A DNA stretch of 64,000 nt from Colwellia sp. 39_35_sub15_T18 (GTDB lineage Bacteria; Pseudomonadota; Gammaproteobacteria; Enterobacterales; Alteromonadaceae), in NCBI GenBank assembly GCA_002162675.1, contig MAAE01000040.1:1-64000 (forward strand), given 5' to 3'. This document shows positions 16,896-26,671 of the stretch, one piece after another. A model generated the notes under the pieces. The model made no database searches and was not told the DNA's origin. It saw only the letters and a list, made by a program, of their open reading frames with translations. Positions within the stretch are counted from its first letter, which is position 1, and every line of letters starts with the position of its first letter. The position numbers and the translations under genes were made by a program.

Positions 16896-18430
16896 AAACC
16901 TTGATGATACAAGGCACCACCTCTGATGCCGGTAAAAGTACCGTGGTTGCTGGGCTTTGTCGCGTTTTTGTCAACCGAGGTTTTAAAGTTGCGCCTTTTA
17001 AACCACAAAATATGGCCTTAAATAGTGCGGTAACAGCAGACGGCGGTGAAATAGGTCGAGCGCAGGCGTTACAAGCCATTGCCGCTAACATTGCACCACG
17101 TGTTGATTTTAATCCTATTTTATTAAAACCAAATAGTGATACCGGCGCGCAAGTGATTGTGCACGGTAAAGCGCTGTCAAATATGGAAGCGAGCAGCTAC
17201 CACGACTATAAAAAGGTAGCGATGAATGCTGTGCTTGAGTCTCATCATCGGCTAGCGAAAGAATTTGATGTGCTGATGGTGGAAGGGGCGGGCAGTCCCG
17301 CTGAAATTAACTTACGCGAGCATGATCTTGCCAATATGGGCTATGCCGAAAAAGTTGATTGCCCGGTTATTCTGGTGGCGGATATTGACCGCGGTGGGGT
17401 ATTTGCGCATTTAGTCGGCACGCTTGAGCTATTGTCTGAGTCAGAACAAGCGCGCGTCAAAGGTTTTATTATTAATCGCTTTCGCGGTGATATTAAATTA
17501 CTAACATCAGGCTTAACTTGGCTTGAAGAGCGTACCGGCAAACCTGTGTTGGGGGTTTTACCTTATTTGCATGATTTAGCCCTTGATGCTGAAGACGCCA
17601 TTGCTATTGATAACAAAGTCAGTTCGCGCAAAATTTCAATCGCCGTGCCTTTGCTGCCCCATATTAGTAACCATACCGATTTCGACCCCCTAAGACTTAA
17701 TCCTGAAATAGACTTACGTTATGTAAAAATGGGTGCGAGAATAGATAATTGCGACTTGATTATTCTCCCCGGCAGTAAAAATGTGATTGCTGATTTGGCG
17801 TTTTTAAAAGCGCAAGGTTGGCAAGAAGATATCAATCGTCATTTGAGATATGGCGGAAAAGTACTGGGTATTTGCGGTGGCTTTCAAATGTTAGGTGATA
17901 AAATATTTGATCCTCATGGCGTTGAATCAACGGCTGAAGAAAATGGCGAAAGGGCTATTTCTGGGCTGGCTTTAGCTGATTTTACCACGACATTGACCAC
18001 CTCAAAAACCCTTACTCAGGTTTCGGGTAAATTGTCCTTAGCGGGGCAGCAGTGTGACGTTTTCGGTTACGAGATTCACTGTGGTCATTCACAAGGGGCT
18101 GCACTCAACAAACCATTAATAACTGAGTTATCTATTGGCACTACCGGCATTGATGGCTTCATCTCAGCGGACAATCAAATTGTGGCAACTTACTTACATG
18201 GTTTGTTCGATCACGGCGCCGTCACCAGTGCGATATTACAATGGCTTAAAAAAGATCATGGTGTTCAAGCGGTGATCGACATTGAGCAACATCGAGAAGT
18301 TCAACTAGATCGTTTGGCTGATATTTGTGAGCAGCATTTACAGATGGATGATATTGAACAGATTTTACAAGCGGGTGTGAGTACTAGTACTAGTTCTAGC
18401 ACCACTCGCCATCAGGAGATGAGCGCATGA
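16892..18430 (+). CDS. cobQ: Cobyric acid synthase
   Basis: Glutamine-dependent amidation of adenosylcobyrinic acid a,c-diamide to adenosylcobyric acid. The N-terminal ATPase domain starts [20 protein letters not shown]; the C-terminal class I-like glutaminase has its nucleophile Cys in [10 protein letters not shown] (near residue 330) and His in THYLHG-type sequence ([10 protein letters not shown]). Length 512 is normal. It is notable here because no corrin-ring genes accompany it. The substrate would have to come from genes elsewhere or from salvage. A short Ser/Thr-rich stretch (STSTSSSTT) ends the protein. The stop overlaps btuF by four bases. Confidence 0.96.
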   Translation: MKTLMIQGTTSDAGKSTVVAGLCRVFVNRGFKVAPFKPQNMALNSAVTADGGEIGRAQALQAIAANIAPRVDFNPILLKPNSDTGAQVIVHGKALSNMEASSYHDYKKVAMNAVLESHHRLAKEFDVLMVEGAGSPAEINLREHDLANMGYAEKVDCPVILVADIDRGGVFAHLVGTLELLSESEQARVKGFIINRFRGDIKLLTSGLTWLEERTGKPVLGVLPYLHDLALDAEDAIAIDNKVSSRKISIAVPLLPHISNHTDFDPLRLNPEIDLRYVKMGARIDNCDLIILPGSKNVIADLAFLKAQGWQEDINRHLRYGGKVLGICGGFQMLGDKIFDPHGVESTAEENGERAISGLALADFTTTLTTSKTLTQVSGKLSLAGQQCDVFGYEIHCGHSQGAALNKPLITELSIGTTGIDGFISADNQIVATYLHGLFDHGAVTSAILQWLKKDHGVQAVIDIEQHREVQLDRLADICEQHLQMDDIEQILQAGVSTSTSSSTTRHQEMSA

Positions 18431-19335
18431 AGGTAATTACCATTCAAACTTTTACACAGGGTTTAGCTCTGGTTTTCAGTCAAGCTTTCACACAGGCTTT
18501 CACTCGGGTTTTTACTCAGTTTCTTGTACTGATCAGCTTACTACTCGCTTTCTTTCCCGGAGTAGGAAACGCTGCCGAGCAACGAATAGTAGCACTTGCC
18601 CCGCATATTGTTGAAATGTTATTTGATATTGGTGCTGGTGATAACATAGTTGGCACTGTGGTTTATGCAGATTACCCAGCAGCGGCGTTGAACATTCCAC
18701 GTATTGGCGGTTATCACGGTATTCAAATTGAAAAAGTGCTGGCGTTAAAGCCTGATTTAGTGATGGTGTGGCAATCAGGTAATAAAGCTTCAGATATTGA
18801 GCAAATGGAAAAAATGGGCTTGAACATTATTTACAGTCAACCCCATAACATTGAAGATGTGGCCAGTGAGCTACGAAGATTAGGACAATTAACCGGCCAT
18901 GAAATACAAGCCGAAGCCGTTGCTAATCGTTACTTACAAAGGCTTGAAAAATTACGTCAGCAACACGCTAATATTGAGCCAATGAAAGTTTTTTACCAGC
19001 TTTGGCCTGAGCCGATGCGCACCATAAATAAAGAAACCTTGATTAATCAATTGATTGAGGTTTGTCAGGGGCAGAATGTTTTTGCCGACAACCCAACGCC
19101 TTACCCACAAATTGGCATTGAAAATGTTATAGTTGCGCAACCTGAAATTATCATTTTGCCGGATGAAAAATCAAATAAAGAACAACCTATTATTGATTGG
19201 CACAAATGGCCAGAAATTCCCGCAGCAAAGCATAATCGCTTTATTCGCGTTAATGCAGATTTAATGCATAGATTCAGTACCCGAATGCTAGACGGTATTG
19301 AGGATATGTGTAAAAAAATTGATGCGTTTCGTTAA
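18427..19335 (+). CDS. btuF: Cobalamin-binding periplasmic protein
   Basis: Type III substrate-binding protein that carries B12 across the periplasm to BtuCD. The mature part starts [22 protein letters not shown] and continues [10 protein letters not shown] and KPDLVMVW, a typical BtuF/FecB pattern. The signal peptide is odd: about 30 residues with repeated QAFTQ-like units ([16 protein letters not shown]) before the hydrophobic core, cleaved near GNA-AEQ. A later start inside that repeat is possible, but ATG 18427 overlaps the cobQ stop (ATGA), which favours coupling. It closes the riboswitch 1 operon. Confidence 0.92.
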   Translation: MKVITIQTFTQGLALVFSQAFTQAFTRVFTQFLVLISLLLAFFPGVGNAAEQRIVALAPHIVEMLFDIGAGDNIVGTVVYADYPAAALNIPRIGGYHGIQIEKVLALKPDLVMVWQSGNKASDIEQMEKMGLNIIYSQPHNIEDVASELRRLGQLTGHEIQAEAVANRYLQRLEKLRQQHANIEPMKVFYQLWPEPMRTINKETLINQLIEVCQGQNVFADNPTPYPQIGIENVIVAQPEIIILPDEKSNKEQPIIDWHKWPEIPAAKHNRFIRVNADLMHRFSTRMLDGIEDMCKKIDAFR

Positions 19336-19351
19336 ACGTATCTAGTAAACC

Positions 19352-19482
19352 CAAGCAGTGGAAATTATTCCACTTTATTATGGTAGGCAACGAGGGAAAC
19401 CTATGCAAATTAGGTACTGCCCCCGCAACGGTAATAACTCATCGATGTGCTAATGAGTTTAAGTCCGACATCTTGTGCTTAC
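19352..19482 (+). ncRNA. Cobalamin riboswitch 2 (btuB leader)
   Basis: The aptamer core ACTGCCCCCGCAACGGTAA (19416-19434) is a close match to the cobalamin riboswitch consensus. GGGAAACCTATGCAAATTAGGTACT forms the usual preceding stem, and AAGTCCGACATC (19461-19472) takes the B12-box position. It lies directly before btuB, so B12 should switch off its own outer-membrane receptor. Boundaries approximate. Confidence 0.92.
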
Positions 19483-19488
19483 TTAATT

Positions 19489-19543
19489 ATCACTGAGCTA
19501 AATATAAACAGCTCAGTGATCAACATGATGCGGAGGGCATCAT
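19489..19543 (+). promoter_or_regulatory. Two leader hairpins between riboswitch 2 and btuB
   Basis: First, a perfect 11-bp stem at 19489-19499 with 19510-19520. Second, a 7-bp stem at 19525-19531 with 19537-19543 whose loop is exactly GGAGG. The btuB ribosome site GCGAGG lies a few bases further on, before ATG 19557. The hairpins are candidates for the riboswitch expression platform; that role is inferred. Confidence 0.55.
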
Positions 19544-19556
19544 AGAGCGAGGTAAC

Positions 19557-21404
19557 ATGAAAACTAAACTATTTAATAAAACATTAACTCAACTTGCTGT
19601 AGCTTCAGCATTACTTTCTTCTGCATCAAGTGCAGTGGCTAATTCAAACGATGGCGCAGAAGACGCTAGTTTGGAACGAATGGTTGTCACGGCTAACCGC
19701 TCGCAACAAGAGCAGTTTTTATCACTGTCAGCAACACAAGTTATTGGTCAAGCTGAAATTGAAGCGATTCAACCACAAAATATTACCGAATTACTCAATA
19801 CGGTTGCCGGCCTAACGGTTGTTAACTTAGGTGGCGCGGGTCAATCAGCTTCTGTATTTATGCGTGGTACTAACAGTAACCATACGCTGGTATTGGTTGA
19901 TGGTGTCCGTGTTGGCTCTGCCACATTAGGCACAACTGATTTTTCTTCAATGTCTGTTGCTTTAATTGACCGCATTGAAGTGGTAAAAGGCCCACGTGGT
20001 GCGCTTTGGGGCTCTGATGCCATTGGTGGTGTCATTCAAATATTCACTAAAAAACTTCAGTCAGGTGAAGGTATTGTTACGGCAAGTGTCGGTAGCAATG
20101 GCTATTGGAAAACAGAAGCCGCGATTGGTTTAGGCAATGATTTGAATTCGTTGACTCTTGTTGCTACTTTAGAAGAAAGTGACGGCATTAACGCATCAAC
20201 TTTTACGGGTCAAGAAGATGAAGATGGTTATGACCGTCAATCTTTTAGTATTAATGGCCAAAGCCAGCTAACCGACGAATACTCGCTTGATTTAGTTTCT
20301 CGCTATGAACAGGGTGGTTCACAGTATGATAGTCAATGGGGCGGCTCTGATGAAAATGAGCATGAAAACTACTCGGTAAAAGTGGGCGGCGCTTATAACT
20401 CAGCAAACGTTTTAGTTGAAACTTCTTTTGCTAAGTCACAAGACCAAGGCGGTACTTTTGCCGGTAATGTGGACCCGAAAGAGGTCAATAAAATCACCAC
20501 CAAACGCGATCAATTTGGTTTGTTAGGCCAATATGAGTTAAGTGAAAAAACCAGCTTTGTTGCTGGTTTTGATTGGTACAAAGAGCGTGTGTCGAACACG
20601 GGTTCAGCGTATGTAAAAGATGAACGTAAAGCGAATGCCGTGTTTATTCAAGCGCTTCATCAAGTCAATTCATTTTTGTTTGAAGGTGCAGTGCGCCAAG
20701 ATGACATTCAAGGCTTAGACAAAGAAGTTACTTATAATCTTTCCGTGGGTTATCAGTTAAATGACGACTGGTTATTGAGCTTAAGCCAAGGGACAGGATT
20801 TAAAGCACCAACCTTTAACGACCTATATTGGCCAGATTTAGGCAATAACAGTCTTCAGCCTGAAAAAGTTGAAAGCACTGAAATACTTGTCCGCAATCAA
20901 TTTGACCATGGTAGTGTTGAAATTAGCCTTTATGACTCTGAAATTGAAAACTTAATTGACTGGGCGCCAGATGCTGAAGGTATTTGGCATCCAGAAAATA
21001 TCAATAATGCCACCGCGCAAGGTGTTGATTTAACCGTTTCATTACAAACGGGTGATTTCTCGCACTTAGTTGCGGCGGGTTATGTTGAAACCGAAGATGA
21101 ATCAACGGGTAAGCAATTGCTACGTCGACCGAAAATCACAGCAACTTATACTTTGGCTTATCAATTCGATGCCTTAACAGCGAATCTTGTTTTAGATTAC
21201 CGCGGTGATAGTGAAGATAACAAATTTAGCCCAGTAACGTTAAGTTCAGTATTGTTAACTAATCTTTCGTTAAGCTATCAATTTTCAGATGAAATCTCTG
21301 TTACCGGCAAGGCAAATAACCTTTTTGACGAAGATTATACGGTTGCTGAAAATTACTTAACTGATGGTGCTAACTATCAGTTAGCAGTGACTTATACTTT
21401 TTAG
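19557..21404 (+). CDS. btuB: TonB-dependent vitamin B12 outer-membrane receptor
   Basis: 22-strand outer-membrane barrel with an N-terminal plug, powered by TonB, that imports cobalamin. There is a signal peptide (residues 1-28, ending AVA-NS), a TonB box-like ERMVVTA near residue 40, and the plug (about 50-165; GQAEIEAIQPQNITELLNTVAGLTV, VDGVRVGS, RIEVVKGPRGALWGSDAIGGVI). The protein ends with aromatic Phe (LAVTYTF), as barrels do. Length 615 matches BtuB. The riboswitch in the leader supports B12 as substrate over a siderophore. Confidence 0.95.
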   Translation: MKTKLFNKTLTQLAVASALLSSASSAVANSNDGAEDASLERMVVTANRSQQEQFLSLSATQVIGQAEIEAIQPQNITELLNTVAGLTVVNLGGAGQSASVFMRGTNSNHTLVLVDGVRVGSATLGTTDFSSMSVALIDRIEVVKGPRGALWGSDAIGGVIQIFTKKLQSGEGIVTASVGSNGYWKTEAAIGLGNDLNSLTLVATLEESDGINASTFTGQEDEDGYDRQSFSINGQSQLTDEYSLDLVSRYEQGGSQYDSQWGGSDENEHENYSVKVGGAYNSANVLVETSFAKSQDQGGTFAGNVDPKEVNKITTKRDQFGLLGQYELSEKTSFVAGFDWYKERVSNTGSAYVKDERKANAVFIQALHQVNSFLFEGAVRQDDIQGLDKEVTYNLSVGYQLNDDWLLSLSQGTGFKAPTFNDLYWPDLGNNSLQPEKVESTEILVRNQFDHGSVEISLYDSEIENLIDWAPDAEGIWHPENINNATAQGVDLTVSLQTGDFSHLVAAGYVETEDESTGKQLLRRPKITATYTLAYQFDALTANLVLDYRGDSEDNKFSPVTLSSVLLTNLSLSYQFSDEISVTGKANNLFDEDYTVAENYLTDGANYQLAVTYTF

Positions 21405-21410
21405 TGTCAT

Positions 21411-21461
21411 TAGACATTAGACATTAGTCATTAGCTAAGCAGCTAAGCAGCTAAGTAAGTA
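21411..21461 (+). repeat. Short tandem repeats after btuB
   Basis: Two runs follow each other: TAGACATTAGACATTAG and then GCTAAGCAGCTAAGCAGCTAAG (8-bp unit). They are non-coding and look like replication slippage products. Confidence 0.6.
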
Positions 21462-21484
21462 AAAAGAGAAAATATCAAACAGAT

Positions 21485-21512
21485 AAAAGGTAACTCAATT
21501 GAGTTACCTTTT
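21485..21512. terminator. Bidirectional terminator between btuB and cobD
   Basis: A perfect 28-bp palindrome (AAAAGGTAACTCAA and its complement) ending in a T-run at 21508-21515, with an A-run at its left side. It can terminate btuB on the plus strand and cobD on the minus strand. Confidence 0.85.
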
Positions 21513-21579
21513 TTTATTTAAACTAATGATTTATTTAAATAATGCGTTTAAATAAAAGTTTATAATCAATTGTTTATAA

Positions 21580-22608
21580 TCAATTGTTTATATGGGTCAA
21601 GGCCTTCGCCAAGCGTTCAAGCTGCTCTTCCTTTGCTAAACCGAACCTTAATGCATGTTTATCGTCGGTTAGCCGCACATAAACACCTTGCTGACACAGG
21701 GCAATATAGTAATGCTCAACATCAACGCCTGTTTTAAAATAAACCGTTTGAAATAAATCAGTGCCTAATATTTTCGTGATCAATTCATAAGGCAAATTTT
21801 CAGCGAGTGTCGCTCGTAATCTGACAGTTAATGCCTTTAGTTTACGTTGTTGTTTTTCTTGCCAGTTTTTATCTAGCAAGGCTTTTTGGGCAATAAACTG
21901 CGCGGGGCCGTTTACTTGCCAAGGGCCAAGGTGCTCGCTAAATTTGGCCAGCCAAGTCTCTTCGGCTATTAAAAAGCCGATACGAATGCCTGCTAAACCA
22001 AAAAACTTGCCAAATGATCGTAATATCAAGGTGTTTTTATCATTACTGATGACACTCGTCATTGATTGACAGGGTTTTATCACATCGATAAAGGCTTCAT
22101 CAATCACTAATAAACCGCCACATTTTGCTAACTTTGCTTGATAGTTTATAAGCATTGTTTGCTGGTATAACTGCCCCGTTGGGTTGTTCGGGTTAATGAT
22201 CACTAACACAGAATTATCGGCAATTTCTGTCAGCTCAGGTAATTCATCTTGATACCAACAGGGGGTAAAACCTGCCGTTTGCCATGCTAAAGCATGTTCT
22301 TTATAGCCTTGCTCAGGTAAATAAACGGTAGTCGAATACTGATTTTGCTCACGCCAAAGCGTGGGTAATAGCTTTATTATTGCTTGGCTACCGTTAGTGA
22401 CTAGCAGGCTATTAGCAGCATAATAGCGTTTTGCTGCTGTTACTAAGTCGTGACTTGATTGTGGTAATGCTTGGTATAATTGCTCGGGAATTGCTGGAAT
22501 AGGGTAGCTAAATGGCGCTATGCCGGTCGACAAATCTAACCAGTTTTCGGGGGCAATATTAAACTGTTTAGCCACTTTTTGTAGTTGCCCACCATGAATA
22601 AGAGCCAA
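21580..22608 (-). CDS. cobD: Threonine-phosphate decarboxylase
   Basis: PLP enzyme of the class I/II aminotransferase fold that makes aminopropanol phosphate, the linker of the B12 nucleotide loop. The N-terminal HGGQLQKVAKQFNIAPENWLDLSTGIAP is typical of CobD. NPNNPTGQ (around residues 139-146), VIDEAFID (about 168-175) and the PLP Lys201 in RSFGKFFGLAG are visible. Length 342 is standard. It is on the minus strand with cbiB upstream (59-bp gap) and a phosphatase gene before that, convergent with btuB. Confidence 0.93.
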   Translation of the reverse strand: MALIHGGQLQKVAKQFNIAPENWLDLSTGIAPFSYPIPAIPEQLYQALPQSSHDLVTAAKRYYAANSLLVTNGSQAIIKLLPTLWREQNQYSTTVYLPEQGYKEHALAWQTAGFTPCWYQDELPELTEIADNSVLVIINPNNPTGQLYQQTMLINYQAKLAKCGGLLVIDEAFIDVIKPCQSMTSVISNDKNTLILRSFGKFFGLAGIRIGFLIAEETWLAKFSEHLGPWQVNGPAQFIAQKALLDKNWQEKQQRKLKALTVRLRATLAENLPYELITKILGTDLFQTVYFKTGVDVEHYYIALCQQGVYVRLTDDKHALRFGLAKEEQLERLAKALTHINN

Positions 22609-22667
22609 AATCGGTTCCCTAAAGTTGAAAGTAAATGTTGAAAGTAGAATATTGAAAACAAGGTTAA

Positions 22668-23672
22668 TTATACAAGAAGATAGCAGGCCAGTTGAAAGAT
22701 AAAAACGAATAAAACTAATGTAATAGCAGCTCGTCTAACGAGGGTTATACTGCGAGGGATATCCTCGGCCGTTATTGCACTAGCTACATTGACGTTTTCC
22801 CCTAATGTTGGTGAAGTGACAGTTTTGCCGTGATACAAAGCGCTGCCGCCCAGCGTTCGTTTCATTACGGTTGCTCCTGCTGCCATGACCCAACCACCAT
22901 TATGGCTTTTATATTGATTGCCTTGTTGATAGGCATTTTTTAACGCCTGACAAAATGGCTGTTGTAGGGCATAAAGTAAGGTACAAATTTTAGCGCTGAT
23001 AAAACCTAAAACATCATCGGCTCGGGCAGCAAAAAAGCCAAAGGCATTAAAGCGGCTATTTTTATAACCCCACATGGCATCAAGTGTATTGGCCAAACGG
23101 TGTAATATCACCAAGGGTATGCCACCGATAAGGTAATAAACCAGTGAGGCGATAACAGCGTCGTGTCCGTTTTCGAGCATAGATTCAACCGTCGCCCGTG
23201 ACATGTCATTAGCTGTTAAATCATCGGTTTCGCGGCTAACAAGATAACCGGTATAGTGTCGTGCGGTGGCTAAATCAGCTTGTATTAATGGTTTGAACAC
23301 TTGCATTGCATGTAGGTGCAAACTATTTAGCCCTAGGGCTAAATACAAAAATATAGCTTCTACAATGAGTTGCATACTGGTCGGCAATATCGCGAGTAAC
23401 ACATAAGACAAATAACAACAGGGCAGCACGAGTAAACACCAAGCTAATGTGCCGAGTAGGGCATTTGTTTTCGAGAAAGGGACATTTTGGTTAATGGGCT
23501 TATTTAACCGCTTTTCAATTTTAATCGCTAAATTGCCAAAACCAATCAACTGATGATACTTTTTCGGCTCTCCTAAAATATGATCAAACAATAACGCAAG
23601 CACTAAAATAAGCGTGAGTTTAAATGGCGCAATCAACAGTAAAAAAGTTGTTACAAAGCTACTGTCGCTCAT
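22668..23672 (-). CDS. cbiB: Adenosylcobinamide-phosphate synthase
   Basis: Membrane enzyme that joins adenosylcobyric acid to aminopropanol (phosphate). Family marks are the early LLFDHILGEPKKYHQLIGFGNLA segment, YLVSRETDDL, ATVESMLENGHDAVIASLVYY, and NTLDAMWGYKNSRFNAFGFFAARADD. Several hydrophobic helices span the chain. Length 334 fits. It lies between cobD and a histidine phosphatase gene in one minus-strand run, completing the set CobQ-CbiB/CobD-CobU-CobS-CobT-CobC. Confidence 0.95.
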   Translation of the reverse strand: MSDSSFVTTFLLLIAPFKLTLILVLALLFDHILGEPKKYHQLIGFGNLAIKIEKRLNKPINQNVPFSKTNALLGTLAWCLLVLPCCYLSYVLLAILPTSMQLIVEAIFLYLALGLNSLHLHAMQVFKPLIQADLATARHYTGYLVSRETDDLTANDMSRATVESMLENGHDAVIASLVYYLIGGIPLVILHRLANTLDAMWGYKNSRFNAFGFFAARADDVLGFISAKICTLLYALQQPFCQALKNAYQQGNQYKSHNGGWVMAAGATVMKRTLGGSALYHGKTVTSPTLGENVNVASAITAEDIPRSITLVRRAAITLVLFVFIFQLACYLLV

Positions 23673-23680
23673 ATTGAAAG

Positions 23681-24265
23681 TTATTCCGAGGTAATGGTGA
23701 AGTATGGCATTTTTGGTTGAAAATCTAAGGTAACGACACAGCCATTCTTATATAAATCAAAAGCATTTTTAGTTTCTTTTTTTCCCAGTAAAAATAGTAA
23801 ACAACGCAGTGCTTCACCATGAAATATGATTAACAAATTTTGTCCAAGGTGTTCATTGGCCAGTTGTTTTAGGGTATTAAAAATGCGTTCTCCACAGGCC
23901 AAGGCTGATTCCGCCTTGTTAATTTGCAGCGCGGTAACTTGATTTAGTACTTCATCATATTCTGGCAATAGTTGCAGACTTTTTACTTCTTCTCCTTGCC
24001 AAAGTCCCAAATTTCTTTCCATTAAGTTTACTGATATTTGATGAGTAACGTTGAGCTTTTGTTGACAAATAAAAGCACTTGCTAGGGCACGACCAAGCGG
24101 GGAAGAAATAATAAGATCGATATTTTTAGTCGCTAACTTTTCTGCAATTTCCAACGATTGCTTTTTACCAAAGGGCGTTAACTCACTGTCGAGTTGTCCT
24201 TGTAGACGTTGAGTTTTATTCCACAGCGTTTCTCCGTGGCGAGCAAGATAAATTCTGGTTTGCAT
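23681..24265 (-). CDS. Histidine phosphatase family protein, possible second alpha-ribazole phosphatase
   Basis: Phosphoglycerate mutase-like fold: IYLARHGETLWNKTQRLQGQLDSELTPFG carries the catalytic Arg-His-Gly at residues 9-11, with SSPLGRA and the second His in LIIFHGEALR. I start it at the ATG directly before QTRIYLARHGE (24263-24265). The frame is open to an ATG at 24355, but the extra 30 residues have no family resemblance and that start has only a weak ribosome site. It lies 8 bp before cbiB, so a B12 role (CobC-like or CobZ-like) is plausible, although another CobC candidate is at 11326. It could also be a general phosphatase. Confidence 0.8.
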   Translation of the reverse strand: MQTRIYLARHGETLWNKTQRLQGQLDSELTPFGKKQSLEIAEKLATKNIDLIISSPLGRALASAFICQQKLNVTHQISVNLMERNLGLWQGEEVKSLQLLPEYDEVLNQVTALQINKAESALACGERIFNTLKQLANEHLGQNLLIIFHGEALRCLLFLLGKKETKNAFDLYKNGCVVTLDFQPKMPYFTITSE

Positions 24266-24367
24266 GTGTAGGTACGTTGAATTGAATGGCGGGCAGCATA
24301 CCGAAATCTTGTTGCCAGTGCAATTGTGAAACGTATTGACTAGGCGAACTAACATTTCTTGTAAAAA

Positions 24368-25156
24368 TTAGCCCATCGACTTTAAGTGGAGGGTATTGAT
24401 AAATAAGCTTGGGTCGGCAATTTTATCTAACATTGAAATATCTGGCAAACAATCGTCATCGACATAATCAGCAAAATTGGCCGCTGAATCAAAAACTAAG
24501 ATATCTAACGCTAACCGATCCAAGCCGTATAGACCTCGGTGGATCATATCTGCCGAAAAAACTAACAAGTCGCCCGCGGCTAATTTAATTTTTTTACCCG
24601 TAGAGAGGCTGTCACTACTCACTTTGCCCTTTTTTTCTTGTCGGACAGCAAATTCTTCATCATTATCCCAGCGTTTATGCGTTCCAGGCACTAGCTCCAT
24701 GCCCAGTTCATCAAATAAAGGTACGCGCAGGTGTACTACTTGCGTGTCATGAATGACTTTTTTTTGCACATCTACATCGTGATCATATTGACAATCTCGA
24801 TGCCAAAAATCTTTTTGTTGAGGATTAACAGGGTTGAAAAACAGTTGAGTATTCATAAACGCTGGCTTAGCCGATATAACCGACTCGACCACATCGACTA
24901 TTTTTTTTGAACTGATAAAATTAAAAAGCTTGACCCGATCGTCGAACGCTAAGTACTGACTGCCGGTGATTAAAGAAGAATTGAACGCTTCCTCTTGATA
25001 AAATTTTGCGTTGTCTTTTTTCCATAACTGATGAAATTTCAATACTACTTTTCTAAGTGATGATATTTCAGCGTCATTGAAATAATTTCTAATGACAAAA
25101 TAACCTTGCTCGTCATAATTACGCTGTAATTGACTTCTATTGTTTACCATTAACAC
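24368..25156 (-). CDS. Phytanoyl-CoA dioxygenase (PhyH) family protein
   Basis: Predicted Fe(II)/2-oxoglutarate oxygenase. The metal triad is visible as His119-x-Asp121 (FWHRDCQ) and His206 (DMIHRG), with Arg214 as the likely 2-oxoglutarate binder (LDRLAL). Length 262 fits the PhyH family, whose bacterial members hydroxylate varied small molecules. It sits directly upstream of the phosphatase-cbiB-cobD genes on the same strand, but nothing in the known B12 pathway needs such an enzyme. Its link to that cluster is unproven. Substrate unknown. Confidence 0.85.
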   Translation of the reverse strand: MLMVNNRSQLQRNYDEQGYFVIRNYFNDAEISSLRKVVLKFHQLWKKDNAKFYQEEAFNSSLITGSQYLAFDDRVKLFNFISSKKIVDVVESVISAKPAFMNTQLFFNPVNPQQKDFWHRDCQYDHDVDVQKKVIHDTQVVHLRVPLFDELGMELVPGTHKRWDNDEEFAVRQEKKGKVSSDSLSTGKKIKLAAGDLLVFSADMIHRGLYGLDRLALDILVFDSAANFADYVDDDCLPDISMLDKIADPSLFINTLHLKSMG

Positions 25157-25326
25157 CCATTACCTCTGCTTTCACTTTACCGCTTGCTTCGCCATCAGCA
25201 ATATTTAGTGCTCGTTATCTTGTCGCAATAAGGTCTGACAGGCGCATTCTAGCAGTATATTTGGAGAATGAATATTAAAGTGTCTAGCGAATATTAGGAA
25301 GTCGAAAGCTCCTTGGGTGAGTTAAT

Positions 25327-25363
25327 AAAAAAACGGCAGTCTTTGCTATCAAGACGATATGCC
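25327..25363 (-). terminator. Rho-independent terminator of the glycerophosphodiesterase gene
   Basis: Read on the minus strand, a stem with arms GGCA/TGCC and GTCTT/AAGAC (25335-25363) is followed by seven Ts (25327-25333). It lies 22 bp past the stop of the GDPD gene. Confidence 0.75.
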
Positions 25364-25384
25364 CTGGTATTGTCTAAGTCATTA

Positions 25385-26671
25385 TTATTTGTTGCTATTA
25401 TCAATACCCATACAGTTAGCGTAATAAGTAACGGTTGCGGGCCAATCAGAAAATACGCCTACTACGCCTATCTCTTTTGCTAAAACGTCTAACAAAGTCA
25501 GTACATCCGCGTCGTTATTTATCGCGTCATTTATGCTTTGATAATACCAGCCGCCGCCATTCGCGAGTAAACCTGAGCGCTCAAGTGACCAAGCAATAAT
25601 ATTAAGTTCAGCTGCTTTGGCGGCATTAGCGTATTCAGAAGGTATAATTTTACCGGCTGAATTTAACGTGACTAGCATCCATAGCGGTGGCGCTATGTAC
25701 TCAACACCTTGGCTTTTTAGCTGCGCCATACTGGGTTGCCAAGTCTGTGAGTCTTGGGGATTGAAACCCGCATCACTATCTCTGCCATCAAGAAATACCG
25801 CTTGTTTACCAAACGCGGAATCATTCGCTATCCAATAGTTAACATCTTCAAGGTTAAACGATTGTGGATACACTTGATTAGCTGGTACGCCAGCAGATAG
25901 GTATTCGTCTAGCATTTTTTGTGCGTAATCTTTTTGGCTAAAGCCGTTAAATGGCATTTGTACACTGGCCGACTTTAATTCCGGTGTCATTTTAACACCG
26001 GCATTTTTAAACATGGCAATACTTTCGGCATGGGTCATTAATGTGCCTGTGCCTGAGTACAAATCAGTACGCCAATCAGGCGTACCCGCCAGATATTCTT
26101 CTACTGTGGTCGCTTGTAAATTCGCACCATCCATCTTGCCTTTAAGTGTTTTAAATTGGGCGAGGGTAATATCGCTTGTGCAGCACTTAGCTGTTGCAGT
26201 AATGCCATTGATTGGGTCTGCGGGAGAGAAGGGTAGTGAACATTGCTCAGCAAGTTCTGGCATGGCCAAGATATTGGTTGTTGTGGCTAAATCGCATTGC
26301 GAGTGACGACAAACTAAGGCTTTGTCTGAGGTAAAGGTGACGTCGCACTCTACAATACCAGCGCCCGAATCTATCGCGGCTTGATAAGACTCTTTGGTAT
26401 GCTCTGGGAATAACATTGCCGCGCCACGATGACCTATTGAGAAATCAGCACGATAGAAAACATTATCTTTACACTGCTCTAGTTTGGTTTTTAATTGGCT
26501 TTCTTGCATTTGGTTAATTAAAAATAACGGTCTTATTCCTACTTGAGCGACAGCTTTATGCTTCAATTTATCGGCAGTGTCATCAACGCCAGTATAGCTA
26601 TAAGCGACTTGCAGAAAAAAAGCGATTAAAGGGAGTAAAAGCCAATGCTTTTTTGGGAAATTAATTTGCAT
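25385..26671 (-). CDS. Glycerophosphodiester phosphodiesterase family protein, secreted
   Basis: Hydrolyses glycerophosphodiesters to glycerol-3-phosphate and an alcohol. The GDPD active-site pattern is clear: His81-Arg82 (IGHRGA), Glu108 and Asp110 (IVECDVT) and His123 (VCRHSQ). The N-terminus ([18 protein letters not shown]) is a signal peptide or membrane anchor, so it acts in the periplasm or outside. At 428 residues it is longer than the 250-330 of cytoplasmic UgpQ and close to GlpQ. It stands alone between a terminator and a 318-bp gap. Confidence 0.9.
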   Translation of the reverse strand: MQINFPKKHWLLLPLIAFFLQVAYSYTGVDDTADKLKHKAVAQVGIRPLFLINQMQESQLKTKLEQCKDNVFYRADFSIGHRGAAMLFPEHTKESYQAAIDSGAGIVECDVTFTSDKALVCRHSQCDLATTTNILAMPELAEQCSLPFSPADPINGITATAKCCTSDITLAQFKTLKGKMDGANLQATTVEEYLAGTPDWRTDLYSGTGTLMTHAESIAMFKNAGVKMTPELKSASVQMPFNGFSQKDYAQKMLDEYLSAGVPANQVYPQSFNLEDVNYWIANDSAFGKQAVFLDGRDSDAGFNPQDSQTWQPSMAQLKSQGVEYIAPPLWMLVTLNSAGKIIPSEYANAAKAAELNIIAWSLERSGLLANGGGWYYQSINDAINNDADVLTLLDVLAKEIGVVGVFSDWPATVTYYANCMGIDNSNK

